DNA of 7,439 nt from positions 1 to 7,439 of the forward strand of contig JAGCOQ010000100.1 in NCBI GenBank assembly GCA_017642625.1, given 5' to 3'. How positions within the stretch are numbered: the first letter of the stretch is position 1; every line of letters starts with the position of its first letter. The stretch is from Alphaproteobacteria bacterium (GTDB taxonomy: Bacteria; Pseudomonadota; Alphaproteobacteria; Rs-D84). Positions 1 to 5,505 of this stretch are shown piece after piece. The position numbers and the translations under genes were made by a program. Under the pieces are notes generated by a model, which did not search any database, was not told the origin of the DNA, and was given only the letters and a program-made list of their open reading frames with translations.

Positions 1-236
1 AACTATGCCCCTATACATATAAATATCGCCCGATTTTTGCCGCAATACCCCCAATGATCCGTGCCAAGATACCACAGCTATATAAAAAATCAAGTGGAAA
101 TATTATATTTATTTAATTATTTTTGCGCAAGCGAAAATTAACCTACTCTTTTGAAAAATCTTTAAATCGTGTAATTTTTACTTGCACCACCACCGCCATT
201 TTTTCTACAATCACCATATCACAGGGGGAGAAAAAC
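1..236. other. AT-rich leader upstream of virB8, no recognisable gene
   Basis: I recognise no gene here. The + strand frame beginning at base 3 stays open to a TAA at 114-116, so the tail of an upstream gene cannot be excluded, but its residues match nothing I know and its codons (ATA, CTA, TAT) look non-coding. Bases 80-125 are very AT-rich, with TATATAA, TATTATATTT and ATTTAATTATTTT, as expected of a promoter, but I see no convincing -35/-10 pair. A weak pair is TTGAAA near 152 followed by TAATTT about 15 bases later. An in-frame TTG at 123 would add 38 residues to VirB8. It has no Shine-Dalgarno sequence, and those residues do not look like a VirB8 N-terminus. Confidence 0.5.
224..230 (+). 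promoter_or_regulatory. Ribosome binding site that sets the virB8 start
   Basis: GGGGGAG lies six bases before a GTG at 237. It is the best Shine-Dalgarno match in the left part of the window. It places the virB8 start at GTG 237 rather than the in-frame TTG at 123, which has only AT-rich sequence before it. Confidence 0.75.
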
Positions 237-923
237 GTGCAAGACCGCATAGAACCGCCAATTTTACTGTCCAGATTATTGACGCTGGTGTTCGCAGCGA
301 CAGTGGTCGTGTCGGTTGTTTTGGCGATAACGTTGTATCAAATGTTCCCTCTTGACCGGCCAGAGGTGTTTTTCCTGCGCACTGCAAACCCGACAAATAC
401 CGAAATCACCATGACCCAAGTTTTACCCGAAGGGGCGGATTTAGAACGTTTTAAACGTGCTTTTATCGCAGAATACGTAAAAACCCGTAATGAAATCACC
501 CCATCAACTTATGTAATGAAGAAAAATTGGGATATGCAGACCGGCGCGATTAAAACAATGTCCAGTGATGATGTATTTGCGAATTTCTATAACACCGCAA
601 TGTATCAAAGATTCTTGCTGAACAGTGGGAAAACCAACGACACAGGGCTTGGTTTGTCTTGTTCGGTCGAATTCCCACGCGGCAGTGTATCACCATATCG
701 TGATGATGGCGCAACGTATTTGGTTGCATTCCGTTGGTTCTGCACAAATAACTATGGACAGACCGACCGGAAAGAGTATAGAATGAAAGTGAAAGTATCA
801 ACAGATAACACCCAAAAAATAAGATGGGCGGATCGCATGGAAAACCCGCTGGGGTTGAAAATCACTGAATATTCAGTTGAAACCGGTGACGGTGATCCAT
901 TGGATGCGTTCGTTGTCAAATAG
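237..923 (+). CDS. virB8: VirB8-like type IV secretion inner-membrane/periplasmic protein
   Basis: This 228-residue protein belongs to the bitopic VirB8 family, an assembly factor linking the inner-membrane complex of the T4SS to the core and pilus parts. A short cytoplasmic tail of about 12 residues precedes one membrane helix (about 14-36), and the rest is a periplasmic NTF2-like domain. Family marks are the FIAEYVKTRNEI stretch (76-87, VirB8 'YV-RE' helix), the MSSDDVFANF segment (108-117) and the near C-terminal NPLGLKITEY (203-212), which matches the conserved NPLG-x-V-x-x-Y strand. The length is normal for the family (about 220-240). Start: GTG with a strong GGGGGAG six bases upstream. 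Cys142 and Cys169 in the periplasmic domain could form a disulfide. virB9 follows 23 bases downstream, so the two are probably co-transcribed. Family assignment is firm; whether the system does conjugation, effector export or DNA uptake cannot be told. Confidence 0.87.
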   Translation: MQDRIEPPILLSRLLTLVFAATVVVSVVLAITLYQMFPLDRPEVFFLRTANPTNTEITMTQVLPEGADLERFKRAFIAEYVKTRNEITPSTYVMKKNWDMQTGAIKTMSSDDVFANFYNTAMYQRFLLNSGKTNDTGLGLSCSVEFPRGSVSPYRDDGATYLVAFRWFCTNNYGQTDRKEYRMKVKVSTDNTQKIRWADRMENPLGLKITEYSVETGDGDPLDAFVVK

Positions 924-931
924 GGTAATTG

Positions 932-940
932 AAAGGAAAG
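932..940 (+). promoter_or_regulatory. Ribosome binding site of virB9
   Basis: AAAGGAAAG precedes ATG 947 with ordinary spacing. It also overlaps the first codons that would follow a possible TTG start at 929, which argues that 929 is not the start. Confidence 0.6.
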
Positions 941-946
941 AAAGGC

Positions 947-2482
947 ATGACTTTTTTAAATACAATTAAGTTGAATATATCTGTGTTGTGCTTGGCATGT
1001 GTTTGCGCTGTGCCTATGTCGGCAATCGGCGCACAATATGCATGGAACAACCCAAATGCCAACATGGCAATGGGCAGTTCGAAGCCTGGTTATGCCCAAT
1101 TATCTTGGTCCAAGGGCACTGTTTTGCCAATTAAATTGCGCAGTGGCATGCTTACCATGATTTCTTTGCCGGCGGGTGAACAAATCGAAGATGCCATGAT
1201 TGGTAATGTGGCTATGTTTAATATCGACTCTAAAATTGGCTCTAATATTATGTATATCACACCATTGGAAAAGACACAGGGTGGCGATACAAATATGATT
1301 GTGACCGGCAAATCTGGCAATCAATACATTTTCTATCTTCGTGCGGAACCAACAAATTCGCCGGAAATCACTTATTCCCAGGTTGAAATCGTTATGGACG
1401 GCAACGCGCCATTACCAACGGTCGCCGGTGCCGCCACAACCCCCAGTGGCAGTATGTCATCAATATTTAAAAAGTCCGACAAATCCGCCAGTGGCACATT
1501 TGGCGTTGATGGCGAAGATTTTGGCTGGATAAAGTCCATGAAGATTGACCCATCAGAGTTTCGCTTTGATTTGGATATATTTGTTCCAAATCCGGACGAT
1601 TACGTAATTGCGCCTGAACGTGTATGGCGCGACCGTATATTCACATACATTGACTTTGGGGACAAGGTTATTGCCATGACCCAGCGTCCGGTTGTGTCGT
1701 TGTTGGTCGAAGGCGGTGAATCACCTGTCGGTTTCCGCACAGACGGCGAAGACGGTCGTTTATTAATAGTAGAAGCGGTTGGCGACATGGTTCTGCGCAG
1801 TGGTCAAAGAATTGTATGCATCAAGAAACGTGAAAAACCGTTCTTGATTGCCGACACCAACAGTGTTATGGCATTGGCCGAGGCAAACGTTGCCCAATCC
1901 ATGATGTCCGGACAATCATTAAATACAATGACATATGGTTATGATGTTACGGCGATAAATAGCGCGGGCGTAAATTACACCGGCACACCGGTCATGATTG
2001 GCAATACCGCGAATACTAACCCTGCGGGCTATTATGTGCCGACGGGCTTTGTTGCGGGTATGGCGTATCCACAACCTGTATCCAGGGGCGCGTCTGGTGC
2101 CGTCACAATGATGCCAACCGAACGCGTGACGGCTGGTTCATATCTGCCACAATCAAATATTCCAATTATTTCCAGCAATCAATCCGGTGTTGCCGTTGAA
2201 TTGAAATCTGATACTTCGGTAAAAGCGTTGGATGATTATTGGGTCAGTTTGTTGGCAAAGTTCAGTGGTGAAAATGGTCAAGGTTTACTTACACCATACA
2301 AAGACAAAGTGTTCTTTGCGGTTGACGAGCAAGGTGTTGGCGAACTTGGTTCCGGTGCCACAACGGCGCGTCTGTATCGTTTGCGCATTGGTCCAATGGC
2401 GGACATTGATACAGCCCAAAAACTGTGCGATCAATTGTTAAAGTTCAGTGGCGCAAGTTGCAACGTGGTCAGAATACAGTAA
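947..2482 (+). CDS. virB9: VirB9-like T4SS outer-membrane core protein with a C-terminal SPOR-like domain
   Basis: VirB9 proteins are periplasmic and form the outer-membrane-proximal ring of the T4SS core with VirB7 and VirB10. This one has 511 residues, about twice the usual length (roughly 260-300). Residues 1-29 form a signal peptide (hydrophobic 10-22, probable cut after SAIGA); its cysteines do not fit a lipobox. The VirB9 N-terminal beta domain spans about 57-150, with the TPLEKTQGGDTNMIVT segment (105-120) typical of the 'P...G.TNLIV' strand. The C-terminal VirB9 domain spans about 200-295, with VWRDRIFTYIDFG (226-238) and MVLRSGQRIVCI (281-292), equivalent to the VirB10-binding region. 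A Gly/Asn/Thr/Pro-rich linker (about 296-425) leads to a last domain (about 430-511). Its YRLRIGPMADIDTAQKLCDQ (477-496) followed by CNVV matches the second half of SPOR domains, which bind denuded peptidoglycan. ATG 947 is chosen over TTG 929 for its RBS. VirB9 identity is firm; the SPOR call is by pattern recognition. Confidence 0.9.
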   Translation: MTFLNTIKLNISVLCLACVCAVPMSAIGAQYAWNNPNANMAMGSSKPGYAQLSWSKGTVLPIKLRSGMLTMISLPAGEQIEDAMIGNVAMFNIDSKIGSNIMYITPLEKTQGGDTNMIVTGKSGNQYIFYLRAEPTNSPEITYSQVEIVMDGNAPLPTVAGAATTPSGSMSSIFKKSDKSASGTFGVDGEDFGWIKSMKIDPSEFRFDLDIFVPNPDDYVIAPERVWRDRIFTYIDFGDKVIAMTQRPVVSLLVEGGESPVGFRTDGEDGRLLIVEAVGDMVLRSGQRIVCIKKREKPFLIADTNSVMALAEANVAQSMMSGQSLNTMTYGYDVTAINSAGVNYTGTPVMIGNTANTNPAGYYVPTGFVAGMAYPQPVSRGASGAVTMMPTERVTAGSYLPQSNIPIISSNQSGVAVELKSDTSVKALDDYWVSLLAKFSGENGQGLLTPYKDKVFFAVDEQGVGELGSGATTARLYRLRIGPMADIDTAQKLCDQLLKFSGASCNVVRIQ

Positions 2483-2499
2483 TTGTTTTGGGTGCGGAC

Positions 2500-2504
2500 A
2501 AGGA
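2500..2504 (+). promoter_or_regulatory. Closely spaced possible ribosome binding site of virB10
   Basis: AAGGA lies only two bases before ATG 2507, closer than usual. The in-frame alternatives TTG 2483 and GTG 2492 have no better Shine-Dalgarno and would add a peptide (FWVRTRN) unlike a VirB10 start. ATG 2507 remains the best choice. Initiation may be weak, or coupled to virB9 termination 24 bases upstream. Confidence 0.4.
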
Positions 2505-2506
2505 AT

Positions 2507-4855
2507 ATGAACAAAATTAAACTGCAATTTTCAGAACTGCGTAAATCCACGCCAAAGTATGTTCAATGGTTATTGTTGGCTGCTGCATTTATTGTGGTGC
2601 TGATTTTGTTGACCTTGGTAATGACGGGTTCTTCTAATAATAAAAAGAAAACCAAAACTGTGGTTAGCGACACACCATTAAAACTAACATTATCCGAAGA
2701 TTCTGTTGATTGGGTAAATGTTGATGTCGGCACCAAAAAGGAAAAGACAATTTCTGTGAACGCAAGCGCACCAGCCAAGGTGTCAATGTCGCAAAACAAA
2801 AACATTAACGGTTTCAACGCGACAACTACTTGTACCGCTGCGGTTATCAATGACAAGATTTCATGTCGTATATTCTTGTCATATGAACCAACGGTCGCGG
2901 CGGCACCAGAAACATTGACATTGTATGTATATTATCATGGTGAAAATGATCCCGAAGAAATGAAGGCTTCGGAAAAGATTACCGTTATTTTGGGCGCGGT
3001 TGCACCGATACAGGAACAACCAACATATACCCAACCTGAACCGGTATATGATTATGATGACCTTGATGATTACGAAGAACCCGACATTCGTGACGAGATA
3101 GAGACTATTGCCCCAAATGATCCGTTTGCTGATGCGGAACCTTTGCCGACACCAACATTTGATATTGAATTACCAAAAATTCAACGCCCCAGCGAATCTT
3201 GTTCTGATTTTGCGTTCCCTGGTTATGGTCCAAACGGAACACAAATTGGTTGGATTAAACCGGATGCGGGATCATACTTTTTCTATCCATTTGCCGACAA
3301 AGAATGCAAAAATCCAACGGGTATATATAACCCATCCAGTGGAATTATTACCGACATAAACGGCAATGGTAATCGTATTGGAACAGATGCTGAACATATT
3401 GGCTATGCCGGCACAACCAGTGGCACACTGCCCGCTTTGTCTGATGCACCAAATTCACGTAGCGCATCAATCCGCGCATCTGAAACCGCCGAAGTATCCA
3501 TTGGTGGAATGGGACATGTTAATCTAGGTGCACCCCAGGAAGAAGAAGATGTAAAATATGCATCCAGTGGCGAAGTTGTGACTAATACAATTGCATATGA
3601 CCGCACATTTGTTTTGCGCCAATATAAACCAATTCCGGCGACAATCGTTTCTGATGTTCGTGCCGATCCATCATTATACAAAGACGGTCATTCGTTGCCT
3701 GTGCGTGCCACAGTTGACAGAAATGTATATGCTGATAATGGTCGCACCGTTATTATTCCAACGGGAACATTATTATTGGGCTACCTTGATGGAACTATGC
3801 CTGGGCCATACACAGCGATTGGTCGTATGGAAATAAAGTGGTATCAGTTTGTTTTGCCAAATGGTGTAGAGTTTAATTTCCAAGGTAACGACCCATTTTC
3901 TGGCGATGCCCAAGGGCGCGTTGGTGTTCCCGGGCGTGGCAGCACTGATTATCTGGAACAATTTGTTATGCCAATGCTGACGGCTATTGTGCCGGCTGCG
4001 GTTAACATGATTGCCCCCGTTGCCGATAAGTTCGTTAATCAAATTGACTTGGACAACAATACTGTTGTGCAAAGCGGAACCATGCGTTCATCGGAACTCG
4101 CAAAGAATGAAATCATTACGGCATGGAATCAAGTCGCACAAAAATTGTTGGTCGATATGATGGACAACACTGTTCCACCGTTTTCAATTCCGGCGGGGAC
4201 ACGTATTACCGTATATTCACCCGCTGACTTACAGGTGACATGCGGTGCCCCAGGCACCAGCAGTAAAAAATGCGCAGTCGCAGACTATAGCCACGACAGA
4301 CGAGCAACACATCCAAATACAGCAAAACCAAACCCTGATGATGGTTCATGGGTGGGTCAGGCACGTTCATTTGCCTTGGATGAACTTTGTATTCCGCGTG
4401 AAAAAGACGGCGTTATGGAAGCAAAACCATATGCCCAGGTTAAAGATGATTTGCAAAAACTGGGGTATTCATACAGCACACTTGTTGCGTATTGCCAGGC
4501 AAGTAATTACCAGGCAATAAATAATGCCCGTCAAGCTGCGTTGTATCAGAATCAACAAGACCCAGATAACAAGAACAGTGTTGCCAGTACAGGTGGCAAA
4601 GGAACACAAACATATAATGAACAAGTGTTGGGGTTGAAATATAATGAAGACGGCTCTATAAAAGATCCGTTCAAATCAGAAAAGAAACCTGCCGCCACGG
4701 CACAACCTGAAACAAATGTTTTGACCTGTGATGGTGGTATTTTGCCGGATCAATATGGTTGCTGTCCAGGCGAAGAATATACAGATATGGGTGACCAAGG
4801 ATTTAATTGTTGCCCAACAAGTGGTGGCGATTGTTTCCCGCCGATTAACAATTAA
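2507..4855 (+). CDS. virB10: VirB10/TrbI-like T4SS core protein with extra periplasmic domains and Cys-rich C-terminal tail
   Basis: VirB10 spans from the inner membrane through the periplasm and builds the outer-membrane channel. This protein has 782 residues, against about 380-480 in usual members. Order: cytoplasmic tail 1-20; membrane helix 21-41; Lys-rich patch 46-50; Ig/ASH-like beta domain about 56-163 with Cys109 and Cys120; acidic Pro-rich linker 168-228 (YDYDDLDDYEEPD); unrecognised segment with Cys232 and Cys267 (229-302); linker; VirB10 C-terminal domain about 356-577. Marks of that domain are GHSLPVRATVDRNVYADNG (394-412), VIIPTGTLLLGYLDG (415-429), the W445..VLPNG451-453 strand, a two-helix antenna region (about 480-552) and FSIPAGTRITVYSPADLQV (559-577). 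A roughly 205-residue extension follows, with Cys579, 589, 628, 663, then 741, 752, 753, 768, 769 and 776. The gene lies 24 bases after virB9 and is followed by a strong terminator, so it ends the operon. Identity is firm; the added domains are inferred from the sequence. Confidence 0.93.
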   Translation: MNKIKLQFSELRKSTPKYVQWLLLAAAFIVVLILLTLVMTGSSNNKKKTKTVVSDTPLKLTLSEDSVDWVNVDVGTKKEKTISVNASAPAKVSMSQNKNINGFNATTTCTAAVINDKISCRIFLSYEPTVAAAPETLTLYVYYHGENDPEEMKASEKITVILGAVAPIQEQPTYTQPEPVYDYDDLDDYEEPDIRDEIETIAPNDPFADAEPLPTPTFDIELPKIQRPSESCSDFAFPGYGPNGTQIGWIKPDAGSYFFYPFADKECKNPTGIYNPSSGIITDINGNGNRIGTDAEHIGYAGTTSGTLPALSDAPNSRSASIRASETAEVSIGGMGHVNLGAPQEEEDVKYASSGEVVTNTIAYDRTFVLRQYKPIPATIVSDVRADPSLYKDGHSLPVRATVDRNVYADNGRTVIIPTGTLLLGYLDGTMPGPYTAIGRMEIKWYQFVLPNGVEFNFQGNDPFSGDAQGRVGVPGRGSTDYLEQFVMPMLTAIVPAAVNMIAPVADKFVNQIDLDNNTVVQSGTMRSSELAKNEIITAWNQVAQKLLVDMMDNTVPPFSIPAGTRITVYSPADLQVTCGAPGTSSKKCAVADYSHDRRATHPNTAKPNPDDGSWVGQARSFALDELCIPREKDGVMEAKPYAQVKDDLQKLGYSYSTLVAYCQASNYQAINNARQAALYQNQQDPDNKNSVASTGGKGTQTYNEQVLGLKYNEDGSIKDPFKSEKKPAATAQPETNVLTCDGGILPDQYGCCPGEEYTDMGDQGFNCCPTSGGDCFPPINN

Positions 4856-4881
4856 CAATGGGAAACACACCGATTAACAAT
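4841..4881 (+). repeat. Short direct repeat across the virB10 stop codon
   Basis: CCGATTAACAAT occurs at 4841-4852 and again at 4870-4881, 29 bases apart, with an extra ATTAACAA at 4851-4858. The first copy encodes the last residues of VirB10, and the second lies just before the terminator stem. It looks like a small local duplication; no function is evident. Confidence 0.6.
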
Positions 4882-4882
4882 A

Positions 4883-4909
4883 AGCCCGCGAAAGCGGGTT
4901 ATTTTTTTG
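4883..4909 (+). terminator. Intrinsic terminator of the virB8-virB9-virB10 operon
   Basis: AAGCCCGC (4882-4889) and GCGGGTT (4894-4900) form a seven-pair stem, including one G-T pair, closed by a GAAA tetraloop. ATTTTTTT follows at once. It sits 28 bases after the virB10 stop. Confidence 0.9.
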
Positions 4910-4968
4910 TCATGGGGGTATGGTTATGAACACATCATAAACACTGATTACAAAGCGATATAAAAATT

Positions 4969-4994
4969 CGTGCATTTCATGCGCGTTTTTTTTT
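4969..4994 (+). terminator. Terminator-like hairpin in the leader of the small-gene unit
   Basis: CGTGCAT (4969-4975) pairs with ATGCGCG (4979-4985), seven pairs with one G-T, around a TTC loop. Nine T follow (4986-4994). It could be a second terminator for virB operon read-through, or an attenuator if transcription starts upstream. Its right arm and T tract are also the left arm of the next inverted repeat (4982-5007), so the two structures exclude each other. Confidence 0.5.
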
Positions 4995-5007
4995 ATCAAA
5001 AAACGCG
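4982..5007 (+). repeat. Perfect inverted repeat overlapping the leader terminator
   Basis: CGCGTTTTTT (4982-4991) and AAAAAACGCG (4998-5007) pair perfectly over ten bases around TTTATC. In RNA this would take up the 3' arm and U tract of the preceding terminator-like hairpin, which is the geometry of an antiterminator. Confidence 0.7.
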
Positions 5008-5037
5008 ATTCGAAAACAAAAACAAAAAATCTATATA

Positions 5038-5057
5038 CGAATCGAAAAATCGATTCG
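5038..5057 (+). repeat. Perfect inverted repeat with GANTC in each arm
   Basis: CGAATCGA (5038-5045) and TCGATTCG (5050-5057) pair perfectly around AAAA. Each arm contains a GANTC pentamer. The left arm can instead pair with CGATTCG at 5006-5012. Confidence 0.7.
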
Positions 5058-5144
5058 CACTTCAACCGATAGTTGTAGTATTTAATTTTGTTCTAATTCA
5101 ATTCTATAAAGGTATTACAACAAACTTACCAAGGGAGAAAATAA

Positions 5145-5489
5145 ATGACACAAACACAACCCGCTTATGCACCCGAAAAGTTTCAAAACGCTGAACAGTT
5201 ATGGTTTTGGTTTTTATATTCCAAATCTGTTCAAAATGATTTTAGGAATACGCACCACAATGCCACACGTCGCCCATGCGAATTATTGGATGTAGAAACA
5301 CTAATAACAAAACTGTATCTGTGCGGGAAACTGGACGAAGAACAATTAACTGTTATGAAAAAGTTTGGCGATCGTCGGCGTGCCCCACACCAATATATTT
5401 GGGCGGAAAATCATGCCGCTGATTTATGGCGACGCGCCATGGAAACAATAGAAATTGCTGCCACTGCGCGTGGTTGGATTAACAAATAA
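5145..5489 (+). CDS. Conserved-looking small protein of unknown function (114 aa)
   Basis: I cannot name this gene with confidence. It encodes 114 residues with no signal peptide or membrane helix, so it is probably cytoplasmic and mostly helical. Visible features are an aromatic run LWFWFLY (19-25), an RRPCELLDVETL stretch (42-53), KKFGDRRRAP (72-81) and a C-terminal LWRRAMETIEIA helix (94-105). The pattern of PCE-x-x-DV, G-x-RR-x-AP and LW-x-x-AM recalls small hypothetical proteins of Alphaproteobacteria, from memory and unchecked. ATG 5145 is preceded by AGGGAG (5132-5137) at good spacing. The next gene begins 16 bases after its stop, so the two likely form one transcript. The leader upstream carries hairpins and GANTC sites. 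The good RBS, the operon layout and the protein-like composition support it as a real gene. Confidence 0.8.
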   Translation: MTQTQPAYAPEKFQNAEQLWFWFLYSKSVQNDFRNTHHNATRRPCELLDVETLITKLYLCGKLDEEQLTVMKKFGDRRRAPHQYIWAENHAADLWRRAMETIEIAATARGWINK

Positions 5490-5505
5490 TAAAATGGGGG
5501 AACAA

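Larger units (their letters stand above)
4910..5144 (+). promoter_or_regulatory. Intergenic regulatory region with overlapping hairpins and GANTC cluster
   Basis: No gene is supported here; the open frames are AT-rich and lack ribosome binding sites. In order it holds: an inverted repeat TTATGA-ACACA-TCATAA (4924-4940); a possible -10 TATAAA (4959-4964); a terminator-like hairpin (4969-4985 plus nine T); a perfect 10-pair inverted repeat CGCGTTTTTT/AAAAAACGCG (4982-5007); and a perfect 8-pair hairpin CGAATCGA-AAAA-TCGATTCG (5038-5057). CGATTCG at 5006-5012 can also pair with CGAATCG at 5038-5044. GANTC sites lie at 5007-5011, 5039-5043 and 5052-5056. A second possible -10, TATAAA (5105-5110), lies 35 bases before the next start codon. 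Which promoter is used decides whether the hairpins are transcribed. Confidence 0.5.

Noticed and set aside
1..116. The tail of an upstream gene in the + frame from base 3, or a divergent - strand gene running off the left edge.
   Set aside because: Both readings are short, use atypical codons, lack ribosome binding sites where a start would be needed, and resemble no family. The evidence is too thin to report a gene.
123..236. A 38-residue N-terminal extension of VirB8 from TTG 123.
   Set aside because: TTG 123 has no ribosome binding site, the residues are unlike VirB8, and a strong Shine-Dalgarno sits exactly before GTG 237.
929..2482. Reading the operon as a Dot/Icm set (DotI-DotH-DotG), since that order is also inner-membrane protein, outer-ring protein, VirB10-like protein.
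   Set aside because: The first gene has the VirB8-type NPLG C-terminus, and the second has both VirB9 domains with the classic strand motifs. The large VirB10 size alone is not enough to call DotG, although a relation of the extra domains to such systems is not excluded.
300..3570. The hexamer CAGTGG recurs about eleven times on the + strand of the virB genes, which first looked like an uptake or orientation motif.
   Set aside because: Nearly all copies are in frame as the codon pair AGT-GGN, encoding Ser-Gly, which is frequent in these proteins. Codon preference explains it.
4910..5144. A possible origin of transfer, because the intergenic region with inverted repeats lies next to type IV secretion genes.
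   Set aside because: There is no relaxase or accessory gene nearby and no recognisable nic motif. The hairpins fit a terminator/leader reading better.
4970..5194. An open frame of 74 codons covering the leader region.
   Set aside because: It has no ribosome binding site, its composition is that of AT-rich non-coding DNA, and it overlaps the better-supported 114-residue gene in another frame.
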